A stretch of 64,000 nt of DNA from Ruminococcus sp. (GTDB lineage: Bacteria > Bacillota > Clostridia > Oscillospirales > Ruminococcaceae). The DNA is taken from assembly GCA_017470905.1 (NCBI GenBank), contig JAFUXL010000009.1, positions 1 to 64,000 on the forward strand, given 5' to 3'. Both the position numbers and the translations under genes were made by a program. Of this stretch, positions 43,438 to 52,327 are shown in pieces (the stretch's first letter is position 1; every line of letters begins with the position of its first letter). The notes beneath the pieces were generated by a model. The model worked only from the letters and a program-made list of their open reading frames with translations, did no database searches and was not told the origin of the DNA.

Positions 43438-44136
43438 ATGAGTGTTATACTTATTCGTTCGCTTATATTATATATTCTCGTAATCTTTGCCGTCAGGCTT
43501 ATGGGTAAACGTCAGCTTGGTGAATTACAGCCCTCCGAACTCGTAATAACCATCCTTGTATCAAATATAGCCACGCTTCCGCTTGAGGACTCGGGCATTC
43601 CGCTTATAGTCGGGATAACTCCGATTTTGTCCCTCGTTTGCTTTGAGGTAATAGTCTCGTGGATAAATCTAAGGTACATCAGGATAAGAAAAATCATATC
43701 GGGCAGCCCGAAAATAATTATCAGCAACGGCAAGGTTGACCCCAATGTGCTGCGGCAGCTGAGATTTTCCGTTGACGATTTAATGACCGCCCTGCGTGGA
43801 AAGGATATTTTTGATATATCCGAGGTGCAGTTTGCCGTTGTGGAAACCACGGGGCAGGTCTCTGTAATGAAAAAACAGCCGCTGGATATTCCCTCCCGTG
43901 AGGATTTGAAAATAAATGCCGAAACTGTCAATCCCCCCAAAATTATCATATCGGACGGCGAAATAATAAAAGCCGCCGCAGACTCATTGAATATCACGGA
44001 AAAGCAGATTGAAAAAATACTGTCGGATATAAATATAAATAAAAGCAATGTGTTTATCATGACCGCCGATGAAAATATGAATATATATATAGTTCCCGAA
44101 AACGGAAAGCCTCCGCTTTCCAAAAAGTATAATTAA
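43438..44136 (+). CDS. DUF421 (YetF-type) membrane protein
   Basis: 232 residues. N-terminal hydrophobic segments (about 4-20, 34-54, 58-80) with RLMGKRQLGELQPSELVITILVSN, a hallmark of DUF421/YetF proteins, then the cytosolic alpha/beta domain (SGSPKIIISNGKV, LRFSVDDLMTALRGKDIFDISEVQFAVVET). Family members are of unknown biochemical role and often occur in spore-formers. The start lies 10 nt after the second covarying stem-loop, with an AGGAG site. It is followed by a DUF4363 gene, a common clostridial pairing. Confidence 0.88.
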   Translation: MSVILIRSLILYILVIFAVRLMGKRQLGELQPSELVITILVSNIATLPLEDSGIPLIVGITPILSLVCFEVIVSWINLRYIRIRKIISGSPKIIISNGKVDPNVLRQLRFSVDDLMTALRGKDIFDISEVQFAVVETTGQVSVMKKQPLDIPSREDLKINAETVNPPKIIISDGEIIKAAADSLNITEKQIEKILSDININKSNVFIMTADENMNIYIVPENGKPPLSKKYN

Positions 44137-44142
44137 AACCAC

Positions 44143-44214
44143 TGTTCCCCGATTACGGTGTGGGGGAATGAAAAATATAAAAACACCATTCCCCCCACCT
44201 GTGGCGGGGGGAAT
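44143..44214. repeat. Two GC-rich hairpins between DUF421 and DUF4363 genes
   Basis: actgttccccgattacggtgtgggg and accattccccccacctgtgg followed by cggggggaa. The linker aatgaaaaatataaaaacacc repeats the family's A-rich tail. Confidence 0.55.
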
Positions 44215-44247
44215 AAATAAGAAATACAAAATATTACGGAGAAAAAT

Positions 44248-44622
44248 ATGACAAGAATTAAAATAAGCCTGGGCATAATTTCAACGCTCATATGCATAAG
44301 TATATTTTCGGGCGTGTGGGTCAATAAAAAATGTGACCTGCTCCTCGGTATCATTGACGAAATACAATCATCATCACAGGCAGGAGACATCGGAAAAGCC
44401 GAGGAATATGCCGCAGTACTCGAAGAAAAATGGACTGATTTCACAAAAACAGCCCGTATCCTGATAATAAACGAAAAATTTGACGATGCGGAGGAAATTT
44501 GTTCGGAATTGCCCTGCATAACCGACTCGGCAGAGGAAATAACCGCCGCCGCCGAAAAGCTTAAACATATAATCAGGAATATAAAGGAGAGCGAGTCGCC
44601 CAGTCTTATGAATATATTATAA
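44248..44622 (+). CDS. DUF4363 family protein
   Basis: 124 residues. One N-terminal transmembrane helix (about 5-24) and a helical, heptad-like outside domain with KCDLLLGIIDEIQSSSQ and EEYAAVLEEKWTDF. It matches DUF4363 proteins that pair with DUF421 genes in Clostridia. The function is unknown; it probably forms a complex with the YetF-type protein encoded upstream. The start has an ACGGAG site. Confidence 0.8.
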   Translation: MTRIKISLGIISTLICISIFSGVWVNKKCDLLLGIIDEIQSSSQAGDIGKAEEYAAVLEEKWTDFTKTARILIINEKFDDAEEICSELPCITDSAEEITAAAEKLKHIIRNIKESESPSLMNIL

Positions 44623-44648
44623 AAACCCCCTGTCAGGGGGCTTTTTTG
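44621..44648. terminator. Convergent terminator
   Basis: Stem acccccctg-type / caggggg followed by cttttttg. It ends the DUF4363 gene and lies against the 3' end of the minus-strand peptidase gene. Confidence 0.75.
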
Positions 44649-46994
44649 TTATAATGATTTTGATTTTCCCATTATGTAATTAGAAAGTGCTACAAGGTCG
44701 GAGATATTTATCTTTCCGTCCGCATTGACATCGCAGGCGAGATTTTCCCTTTCGCCGTCAATGCCGTCAATAACCGCCTTTCTAAGGGCTATGAGGTCGA
44801 ATACATCTGTTGTGTCATCGCCTGTTATATCGCCCCTTGTGAAGATTATTTCCTCGGACTCCTCATATCCGCATATCTCACATTCATGGCTTTTAATCCC
44901 CTCGGCACTGATTGTATAGTCTCCGAAATCATGTCCGGACATTATGACTTCGCCGCACTGCTTGCAGAATTTTGCGTGGGATTTCTCGTCATACTGCATA
45001 TATTCTGTAAATTCATGCTCCTGCTCCTCCGAATATCCGCAGTCGGTGCATACGATTGTATGGGCGGTTTCCGTATGAGTTTTAAAAATACAGTTTTTGT
45101 GGTTTATCTCCGATACGAAAATCCTTAGCCTTGCACTCATGCCGTTTCCGCAGTCGTATGTATAGCTTATATTGTTATCGGTCGGCATAAGCCTTCCGTT
45201 TTCGCCGGCAGATGCACCCGTTATATCCGAAATTTTCGAAATATCGCCTATATTCTGCGAAATTTCGGTACATGAGGCTTTATCGCAAACCTTAATGCAG
45301 TCTCCGCATACAAGGGATTTCATATTGTCAAGCCCGTTCAAATCAAGCTCCGATATAGGGTTTCTGCTGCAATCGAATGACTCAAGGTTCTTGAAATAAG
45401 TTATTCCCGTGAAGTCGGATATACCCAGATTTGCGGCATTTATTTCATTAATTGATTTTATTTCGCCGTCCGTGATGAAACTATCTCCGTCACTGTCGAA
45501 ATTATCCGATATGAACTGTCTGAAATTCTCATCGGGGAAGGTTTCGGAATTTATTTCAACTCCCGAATTGGTAAAAGCCTTTATGCAGACGTTGCTGTCA
45601 ATTCTTGTGCATGAGTCCCACCATTTCCCTGTATAGCCGTCCTCGGAATAATAGGGCGCATAGAATGATACTCCGCTGTCTGTCGGGCATTCGTCCATAT
45701 AGAATACAGAGCCTGTTTTCTCAAACATGACCACCGCCGAAAAAGATGTATCTTCGGGAAGAAAAACGGGCTTGTGAAGCTTTACCGTGTGATAGCCGGC
45801 ATATGGGATATTTCCTTTCTGTTCGGATACAAGCTCTCCGCTTGTCGGATTGCCTGCGTCTTTTATATCCCTGTAAATTCTTATTATGTAAGGATTATCC
45901 GCATCGAGGGTATTGAACGATACCGCAGAGAGCCTTTCATCGCCTGCGGTGCGGAAAACATTCGCCGCCGCAATTCCCGAGTTTTCAAAGAACCTGTAGT
46001 GAGAAACCGTTCCGTCATACTGATAGTTGCGGTCGTAATTGTCCGCATTTTCCATTTCAAAGAAAGTCACTCTCGCAAGGTTGGTGTCATAGTATGAGAG
46101 ATAGAAATATCCGCCGTTTCCCCAGTCGTCGCCCCAGCTGTTCTTGCACAGCCATGCGCCGTTCTTTTCAGGAGGAGATATGAAATTATTCCTGCTGTAG
46201 TTGTCGTCCCAGCCTATTATATTCACCGCATGGTTTGTGCGGCTTTTCTCATTACAGTAATAGGAGCTGTTTTTCTCGGAGAAATATTCGTCCGCATCGT
46301 AATAAGAAGCCATGCACGCTCCCATTTGTACTATATGGGATTTTATGGTATCGGTATCTGCTGTGTCAATTATATAGCTGTTCTGCAAATGCGCATCGGA
46401 AAGATACCTCTGACTTTCGTCCAGTTCGGGCATATCGGTTGCAGGAGGAGTATTTTTTTCAAGGAGTGCGCCGTTCCACCTTGCAAGGGTTTCGATTGCG
46501 GTCATATTGCTGCCGCCCAGATTATAGCCCGAAATTCCGTTGTTTTCGCCGTCGGAAAAAAGCGGGTCATTCTCGTCCGTGCTTGCCTTGCAGTCTCCGA
46601 ACCATATGAGGTGCGCTTCCGAAAGGTCGATTGAACTGTCCGCATAGCCTTTCATTATGAGATTTGACTCCGCAGACGCAAGAGCCGCATATGCCCAGCA
46701 GCAGCTTGTGGGGTACTGGTCTTTCACAGATGTTACCGCATCATATGCACGCAGGTCGTATTTTGAGGGATAATTCCCTGCCCTGTCGCCGTAATCGGGT
46801 ATGAGTACGGGGGATATTTCGTTTCCGTTCTCATCGGTATAGACTACATCACATTCGCCCTCGTTCCTGACAGCAAGAATACATCTTTCGGATATTTCCT
46901 CCCGTGCATTAATGACATTCGGCGAAAGAGCCGTTATCGAGAGCAGGAGCGAATTTGCAACAGAGACAAATTTTTTAACATAAGATTTTTTCAT
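44649..46994 (-). CDS. Secreted papain-like cysteine peptidase with dockerin
   Basis: 781 residues. Signal peptide about 1-30. C1 peptidase domain (about 75-320): oxyanion glutamine in VKDQYPTS, nucleophile C99 in CCWAYAALASAES, H255 in NHAVNIIGWDD and N285 in NSWGDDWGNGGY. A beta-sandwich follows (about 325-470), then a leucine-rich-repeat-like stretch (about 480-570), a Cys-rich zinc-like segment (HTIVCTDCGYSEE, FCKQCGEV, CEICGYEE) and a C-terminal dockerin (about 715-777, GDITGDDTTDVFDLI and CDVNADGKINISDLV). It is expected on the cell surface or cellulosome, degrading protein or processing scaffolds. The start has a GGGGAGGAC site. The dockerin differs from those of the lyase and xylanase, so it may bind another cohesin. 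Confidence 0.88.
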   Translation of the reverse strand: MKKSYVKKFVSVANSLLLSITALSPNVINAREEISERCILAVRNEGECDVVYTDENGNEISPVLIPDYGDRAGNYPSKYDLRAYDAVTSVKDQYPTSCCWAYAALASAESNLIMKGYADSSIDLSEAHLIWFGDCKASTDENDPLFSDGENNGISGYNLGGSNMTAIETLARWNGALLEKNTPPATDMPELDESQRYLSDAHLQNSYIIDTADTDTIKSHIVQMGACMASYYDADEYFSEKNSSYYCNEKSRTNHAVNIIGWDDNYSRNNFISPPEKNGAWLCKNSWGDDWGNGGYFYLSYYDTNLARVTFFEMENADNYDRNYQYDGTVSHYRFFENSGIAAANVFRTAGDERLSAVSFNTLDADNPYIIRIYRDIKDAGNPTSGELVSEQKGNIPYAGYHTVKLHKPVFLPEDTSFSAVVMFEKTGSVFYMDECPTDSGVSFYAPYYSEDGYTGKWWDSCTRIDSNVCIKAFTNSGVEINSETFPDENFRQFISDNFDSDGDSFITDGEIKSINEINAANLGISDFTGITYFKNLESFDCSRNPISELDLNGLDNMKSLVCGDCIKVCDKASCTEISQNIGDISKISDITGASAGENGRLMPTDNNISYTYDCGNGMSARLRIFVSEINHKNCIFKTHTETAHTIVCTDCGYSEEQEHEFTEYMQYDEKSHAKFCKQCGEVIMSGHDFGDYTISAEGIKSHECEICGYEESEEIIFTRGDITGDDTTDVFDLIALRKAVIDGIDGERENLACDVNADGKINISDLVALSNYIMGKSKSL

Positions 46995-47168
46995 GGCTGT
47001 CCTCCCCTATATAATATTGCAGATATTATACCATATTTCAATCAGGATGTCAATAATAAAGGAGATATTTCCTGTAAACAGTTATATATATTCCCCCGCC
47101 TGCGTCGGGGGAATATACGGCTGACTGCCAAAGCTTTACATATATGAGATATTTTAATTATGCATTGA
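46995..47168. repeat. Intergenic region with GC-rich hairpin
   Basis: The hairpin ttcccccgcc/tcgggggaa at 47091-47115 lies downstream of pheT. No gene is present. A short aattatgcatt word at 47157-47166 touches the pheT 3' end. Confidence 0.5.
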
Positions 47169-49625
47169 TTAAGACCTTATTTCCGCACCGATTGCGGCAA
47201 GGGCTTTGAGTGCCTTTTTAACGGCATTGTCTGCCTGTTCGTCCGTGAGAGTTCCCTCATGCGAACGCATGGTTATTGAATAGCTTACGCTCTTCTTTCC
47301 GTCTGCAATCTGCTTGCCCTTATAGACATCAAAGAGAGTTACCTTTTCAAGAATTTTTCCGACAGCCTTTGTGATAGCCCTTTCAAGCTCTGCGGCAGGT
47401 ACTTCGTCATCGACTATAAGGCTCAAATCACGGGAAGCGGCAGGGAATTTCGGGAGGGGCGAATATTTTATCTCTGAGCAGGATACGTTCATAAGCTCGT
47501 CAATTTTAAGCTTTGCGGCATAGGTTTTTGTTCCTATTCCGTAATTTTCCTGTACATCGGGGTGAATTTCGCCGAATATTCCGAGGGCTTTGCCGTCTTT
47601 AAGGGCAACTGCGCTTCTGCCGGGGTGGAATGCCGATTTTTCGTCAAATTCGTCCGACTCCTCCGCCCTGATATATTCAATGCCGTCAATGTGCATTTCA
47701 GAGAAAATCTGCTCAATCATGCCTTTGAGCGCATAAAAATCGGAATTTCCGCCGTACATACCGATAACAAGCGTCTGGGGTTCTTCGGGGAGCGAATATT
47801 CGTACTTATGCTTTTTTTCTCCGCTGTTTGCGAGGGTATCGCCGTTGATATAGGGCTTTTCCTCCGAAACGGGGATATATTCCTTTGCAATTTCAAAAAG
47901 GCAGGCTTTTTCATTCCTGTTGTTGTAGTTGAACGAAAGAACATCGAGAATTGACGGGAGCGAAGTGGTTCTCATTACGCTTGTATCTTCGCCGAGGGGG
48001 TTCATTATCTTAACGGCATTTCTTAATCTGCTGTTTTCAGGCAGCTTGATTTTCTCGAAATACTTCGGCGATACAAAGGAATATGTTGCTGTTTCGTATC
48101 CGCCGAGAGATACAGCAGTATTTCGGAGCGTGCGGATAAATTTCTGTTCCTCTGTATATTCAGCCCTTGCAATTCCCCTGAAATCGGTCGAGGGTATTTC
48201 ATTATAGCCGTAAATTCTTGCAATTTCTTCGGCAATATCAGCCTTGCATTCAATATCTATTCTGAAAGACGGAGCGATAACCTTTCCGTCCTTTACCTCA
48301 AAGCCGAGTCTGTCAAGATAATTTATCATATCCTCTTCGGGAATATCCGTTCCGAGGAAATCATTCGTCCACTTGCTGTCAAAATCAACAACGGCAGGTG
48401 TCTTGTCGGTGTAGTCGCAGTCTATCACGGTATTAAGCACTTCGCCTGCTCCGAGGAGTTCAACGAGTTCAAAGGCTCTTCTGAGGCAGGTCATTGAGAT
48501 AAGCCTGTCAACGCCCTTTTCGTATCTCGATGATGCATCAGATTTAAGCTTGAGAGCCTTTGATGTGCACCTTACCTGTGCAGGCTCAAAATATGCGGAC
48601 TCAAACACAACTGTTGTCGTATCGTCCATGATACCGCTGTATTCTCCGCCCATTACACCTGCAACAGCAACGGGCTTTTTCTCATCGGCGATGACGAGCA
48701 TATTTTCATCGAGTTCACGCTCAACACCGTCAAGTGTCATGATTTTCTCGCCCTTTACGGCATTTCTTACGTTGATTTGTGCGCCCTCAACATATCTCAA
48801 ATCAAATGCGTGCATGGGCTGACCGTATTCGAGCATTACGTAGTTGGTAATGTCTACAAAATTATTTATGGGTCTCACACCGCTTGCACGTAGTCTTTCC
48901 CTGAGCCATCTGGGTGAGGGTTCTATTTTTACGTTTTTAACTATACCTGCACAGTATCTCCGGCACTTTTCCGTATTGTGGATGCTGACGCTCAGCATTT
49001 CGTTTATATCGCCGTCAACGCCCTTAAATTCGGGGGCTTTGACATTAAGCGGAATGCCGTAAGTTGCAGCCGTCTCCCTTGCAAGACCTATAACGCTGAG
49101 GCAGTCGGGGCGGTTTGAGGTTATCTCAAATTCAACAGAAATATCATTAAGTCCTATGGCGGACTGTATATCCTGACCGATTGTGCATTCCTCCTGCATG
49201 ATGAAAATTCCGTCCTCTATCGCATACGGAAAATCACGCTTATCCAGTCCGAGTTCGCCGAGGGAGCAGAGCATACCGTTGGACTCGACACCACGGAGCT
49301 TACCCTTCTTGATTTTAACACCGTTGGGGAGAGTTGAGCCGTCAAGGGCAACGGGAACAATATCCCCTGCATTGACATTTGATGCACCTGTTACAATCTG
49401 CACGGGGGCATCTTTTCCGACTTCAACCTGACACACAACGAGGTGGTCGGAATTTTCGTGGGGGACAACCGAGAGTATTTTTCCGACAACGACATTTTTT
49501 ATATCCTTTCCCTCTTCGGTATAGCATTCAACCTTTGAGCCGCTCATGGTGAGGGCATGACAGTAATCCTTTATCGGCACGTCGATATTGACATAATCTC
49601 CGAGCCATTTCATAGATAAATTCAT
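47169..49625 (-). CDS. pheT: Phenylalanyl-tRNA synthetase beta subunit
   Basis: 818 residues, normal length for bacterial PheT. N-terminal tRNA-binding domain (about 40-150, KNVVVGKILSVVPHENSDHLVV), B3/B4 editing domain (about 210-400, with RPDCLSVIGLARE and GVMGGEYSG), B5 region, and C-terminal FDX-ACB anticodon-binding domain (PKFPAASRDLSLIVDDEVP). It forms an alpha2-beta2 enzyme with PheS that charges tRNA-Phe. It reads on the minus strand behind pheS but is separated from it by a lipoprotein gene and a MITE-like copy. The AAAGGA site 8 nt upstream sits in the right end of that element. Confidence 0.96.
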   Translation of the reverse strand: MNLSMKWLGDYVNIDVPIKDYCHALTMSGSKVECYTEEGKDIKNVVVGKILSVVPHENSDHLVVCQVEVGKDAPVQIVTGASNVNAGDIVPVALDGSTLPNGVKIKKGKLRGVESNGMLCSLGELGLDKRDFPYAIEDGIFIMQEECTIGQDIQSAIGLNDISVEFEITSNRPDCLSVIGLARETAATYGIPLNVKAPEFKGVDGDINEMLSVSIHNTEKCRRYCAGIVKNVKIEPSPRWLRERLRASGVRPINNFVDITNYVMLEYGQPMHAFDLRYVEGAQINVRNAVKGEKIMTLDGVERELDENMLVIADEKKPVAVAGVMGGEYSGIMDDTTTVVFESAYFEPAQVRCTSKALKLKSDASSRYEKGVDRLISMTCLRRAFELVELLGAGEVLNTVIDCDYTDKTPAVVDFDSKWTNDFLGTDIPEEDMINYLDRLGFEVKDGKVIAPSFRIDIECKADIAEEIARIYGYNEIPSTDFRGIARAEYTEEQKFIRTLRNTAVSLGGYETATYSFVSPKYFEKIKLPENSRLRNAVKIMNPLGEDTSVMRTTSLPSILDVLSFNYNNRNEKACLFEIAKEYIPVSEEKPYINGDTLANSGEKKHKYEYSLPEEPQTLVIGMYGGNSDFYALKGMIEQIFSEMHIDGIEYIRAEESDEFDEKSAFHPGRSAVALKDGKALGIFGEIHPDVQENYGIGTKTYAAKLKIDELMNVSCSEIKYSPLPKFPAASRDLSLIVDDEVPAAELERAITKAVGKILEKVTLFDVYKGKQIADGKKSVSYSITMRSHEGTLTDEQADNAVKKALKALAAIGAEIRS

Positions 49626-49653
49626 ATCCTTTTTCCTTTCCCATAAATGAGCA

Positions 49654-49764
49654 TTTTAAAACAATGCAAAAAATTTTTATCTTTTTCTTTGTTTCCCCCA
49701 CCTGCGGCGGGGGAAACAGTGTTTTTGATTATAATTTTTTAAATATGCTCAGTCATAGTTCCTT
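49654..49764 (-). repeat. MITE-like element, copy 3 (reverse orientation)
   Basis: On the minus strand: aaaggaactatgactgagca at one end and ttttaaaatgctcattt at the other, with the cccccgccgcaggtggggg hairpin between them and an aaaaagataaaaatttttt tail. It is the mirror orientation of copies 1 and 2, and again its right end abuts the ribosome binding site of the next gene (pheT). Confidence 0.68.
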
Positions 49765-49769
49765 TCGTT

Positions 49770-50723
49770 TTAATATTGCATATACGGAGTTTCGCAGGAG
49801 CAGAAAACGGTTTCGCCCTCGATTTCTCCGTTATAGTACGGCACGACATAGGCATATATTCCCGAAAATTCCGAGCCTTCGGCAAGCCTTGTGTCGTTTT
49901 CTCCTATGAAAAGTGTATCCTTTGTTTCGACTCCCTGAGTTACATATGTAACATAGGCATAGTCATAATCTCCGCTTATATTCAGATAGTATACATATCC
50001 GTAGCCGCTTGGCGAGGGGAGCGCATATATGTATGCACTGTCGATTGTGGGCAGCCATGAAGCATCTGTATACTGATAGGGCTGCGGTTCTTCGTAATAA
50101 TACGGCTCTGCGGGGACAGGCTCTGTAGTCTGCGTTACGGGTACTTCAATGTACACAATCTCCGTGACGATTACCGGTTCGGCAGTGGTCACGGTGGTTT
50201 CCTCATGCTGTGTATGAGTGGTTTCGGCAGAAGTTTCCGTTACCGTGACAGTGGTTTCGGAGGTCTCCGCAGAAGTGGTTTCCGTTTCGGTTTCGGCTGA
50301 AGAAGTCTCTGTTTCCGCAGGTGCGGTTTCGGCTGAAGTTTCTGCGGTATCGGCGGAGGAGGAGACTTCTGCTGTTGTGACGGGCTGTTCGAGGACTATC
50401 CTGTCAGCCTGCACGTATCCCTCGCATTCGCCTGATTTTACGTGAAACCAGTCGCCCGAAAATTCAAATATATCGACTACATCGCCGTTATGCAGATTAG
50501 TCACCGTATCGCTGGAATTATCGGGTTCAGAGTGCATTACAGTGTAATTTTCGTTTTCGGGTACTACAACATAGCCCTGAAAATCGTATACATTTTCGAC
50601 AATTTTCTGTAAATCTGCCTCTGTTGTCTGTTCTTCATCAATCTGTCCGCCGTTCTTCACAGCGCAGGAAGTACCTACCGCCGCAAGAAACAGGCACAGT
50701 GCAAAACAAAAAATCTTTTTCAT
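49770..50723 (-). CDS. SH3-domain lipoprotein between pheS and pheT
   Basis: 317 residues from the ATG at 50723 (AGAGGGAT site); an upstream start is less likely. Probable lipoprotein signal (cysteine in VGTSCAV near residue 20). A bacterial SH3 domain (about 50-110, VVVPENENYTVMHSEPDNSS to GYVQADRIVL) suggests binding of cell-wall peptide. Then comes a long Thr/Ser/Glu-rich linker, a Pro/Tyr-rich section (TEPVPAEPYYYEEPQPYQYT) and a C-terminal folded domain (about 225-317). Two cysteines near the end (CSCETPYMQY) may be oxidised. It may be co-transcribed with pheST, an odd location for a surface protein. Confidence 0.75.
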   Translation of the reverse strand: MKKIFCFALCLFLAAVGTSCAVKNGGQIDEEQTTEADLQKIVENVYDFQGYVVVPENENYTVMHSEPDNSSDTVTNLHNGDVVDIFEFSGDWFHVKSGECEGYVQADRIVLEQPVTTAEVSSSADTAETSAETAPAETETSSAETETETTSAETSETTVTVTETSAETTHTQHEETTVTTAEPVIVTEIVYIEVPVTQTTEPVPAEPYYYEEPQPYQYTDASWLPTIDSAYIYALPSPSGYGYVYYLNISGDYDYAYVTYVTQGVETKDTLFIGENDTRLAEGSEFSGIYAYVVPYYNGEIEGETVFCSCETPYMQY

Positions 50724-50851
50724 ATATCCCTCTGTAAAACTTTCTCTCCACGGTCTTTCATTCAAAGCTGAAAGCCGAATTTTAACATTTTTGGTTATTG
50801 ATATTTCGTATCCCTCCGCCGTATCTCTCACGGATACCCGGATTTTAATTA

Positions 50852-51880
50852 TCAGAACTGACTTAAAAATCTCAGGTCATTCTCGTAGAGAAGTCTGAGG
50901 TCGTTTATGTCGTAGCGTCCCATGACCATTCTTTCAAGTCCGAGACCGAAGGCAAAGCCCGAATACACACTGCTGTCAATTCCGCAGTTTTCGAGGACTT
51001 TCGGGTGTACCATGCCTGCTCCGAGAAGCTCTATATAGCCCTCGTCCTTGCACATTGAACAGCCCTTGCCGCCGCAGTTGAAGCAGCTTATATCAACCTC
51101 GCAGCTCGGCTCTGTGAACGGGAAATGATGCGGACGGAAACGCAGCTTGCAGTCATTTCCGTAGAGCTTTTTCATGAGCATTTCAAGCGTACCCTTGAGG
51201 TCGCTCATTTTTATGCCCCTGTCAACGACAAGACCCTCTATCTGGTGGAAAAGCGGAGAATGTGTCGCATCAACTGCGTCCGAACGGAAAACTCTTCCGG
51301 GAGAGATAATTCTTATCGGGGGCTTTTTGTTCTCCATTACGTGAACCTGAACGGAGGAGGTCTGTGTGCGCAGGAGGATTGTCTCGTCCGTACCCTCGAT
51401 ATAGAATGTATCCTGAGTATCTCTTGCAGGGTGGTCGGGGGTGAGGTTGAGTGCCTCGAATACATGATAATCGTCATCTATTTCGGGGCCGTCTGCGATT
51501 TCAAAGCCCATGCCGACAAAAATCTCCCGTATCTCGTTTTCGACCTTGGTAAGCGGATGGAGTTTGCCGATGGGGGAGCTTTTTCCGGGGAGGGTTATAT
51601 CAATTCTTTCCTCCCTGAGTTTAGCCGCCTGTGCCTGTGATTTAAGTCCTGTAAGCTTTAAGGAGAGAGCCTCCTCAATATCCGCCCTTACCTTGTTTGC
51701 AAGCTGACCGACAACGGGTCTTTCCTCCGGGGAAAGCTTTCCCATTTGCTTTAATATAGCCGTAAGCTCGCCTTTTTTTCCGAGGAATTTTATCCTCAGC
51801 TCATCAAGTGCCTTTACAGCATCGCAGGAAGATATTTCCTGTTTTGCAAGCACTTCAATTTTTTCAAGCTGTTCTTTCAT
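50852..51880 (-). CDS. pheS: Phenylalanyl-tRNA synthetase alpha subunit
   Basis: 342 residues, usual length. N-terminal coiled coil (about 1-85), catalytic core with HPLTKVENEIREIFVGMGFE, RTQTSSVQVH, FRSDAVDATHSPLFHQIEGLVVD and C-terminal GFAFGLGLERMVMGRYDINDLRLLYENDLRFLSQF. The insert CFNCGGKGCSMC looks like a zinc knuckle, seen in a subset of Firmicute PheS proteins. It activates phenylalanine with ATP as part of alpha2-beta2 PheRS. Expression is probably set by the T-box upstream. Confidence 0.96.
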   Translation of the reverse strand: MKEQLEKIEVLAKQEISSCDAVKALDELRIKFLGKKGELTAILKQMGKLSPEERPVVGQLANKVRADIEEALSLKLTGLKSQAQAAKLREERIDITLPGKSSPIGKLHPLTKVENEIREIFVGMGFEIADGPEIDDDYHVFEALNLTPDHPARDTQDTFYIEGTDETILLRTQTSSVQVHVMENKKPPIRIISPGRVFRSDAVDATHSPLFHQIEGLVVDRGIKMSDLKGTLEMLMKKLYGNDCKLRFRPHHFPFTEPSCEVDISCFNCGGKGCSMCKDEGYIELLGAGMVHPKVLENCGIDSSVYSGFAFGLGLERMVMGRYDINDLRLLYENDLRFLSQF

Positions 51881-51904
51881 AAATTCAACTCCTAAGTATA
51901 TAAT

Positions 51905-52140
51905 TAAAAAAGTCCCGTCCGACAGGACAAGACAAAAAACCTTGTTATACCACCTTTGTCGGGAGAGCTGACACTCTCTTGTCCTTAACGCAGACCTGCG
52001 TCAAACCCTACACAGAAAAATTCTTTCAGGCTGCCTCTCGTGAGTGAACTTCAGCACGCCGAATAACGAAACGCTCAAACCATTCGTTTCTCTCTTCGGA
52101 TATTCTGTGTACTTACTCTCTCAGTCATCAAGTTATAGAA
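51905..52140 (-). promoter_or_regulatory. T-box leader controlling pheS
   Basis: The minus-strand leader contains the T-box core AAAGGTGGTATAACAAG (51957-51941) and a terminator/antiterminator hairpin gtcttgtcc/ggacgggac (51933-51912) ending in T6. A long stem I region precedes it. T-boxes sense uncharged tRNA (here presumably tRNA-Phe) and allow readthrough when it accumulates. Confidence 0.88.
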
Positions 52141-52142
52141 AC

Positions 52143-52171
52143 ATTATAATACTTTTTTTGAAAAAAATCAA
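52143..52171 (-). promoter_or_regulatory. Sigma-A promoter of the pheS T-box transcript
   Basis: On the minus strand: -35 TTGATT (52171-52166), 17-nt spacer, -10 TATAAT (52148-52143). It is back-to-back with the plus-strand promoter at 52181. Confidence 0.8.
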
Positions 52172-52180
52172 GTACTTATC

Positions 52181-52209
52181 TTGAATTTCGGGAAAAAATA
52201 TGCTATATT
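52181..52209 (+). promoter_or_regulatory. Sigma-A promoter of the CE2 esterase gene
   Basis: -35 TTGAAT (52181-52186), 17-nt spacer, -10 TATATT (52204-52209), about 120 nt before the start codon. Confidence 0.65.
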
Positions 52210-52327
52210 ATGAACTATAGGCGCACAAGTTTAAAAACATTCGTGTGATTTACACAAAAATAATGTAAAAATCTGTCTTTTCTCCTTATTCCTGGGAGAC
52301 AGGGCTTGCTTGAAAGGGAGATATTCT

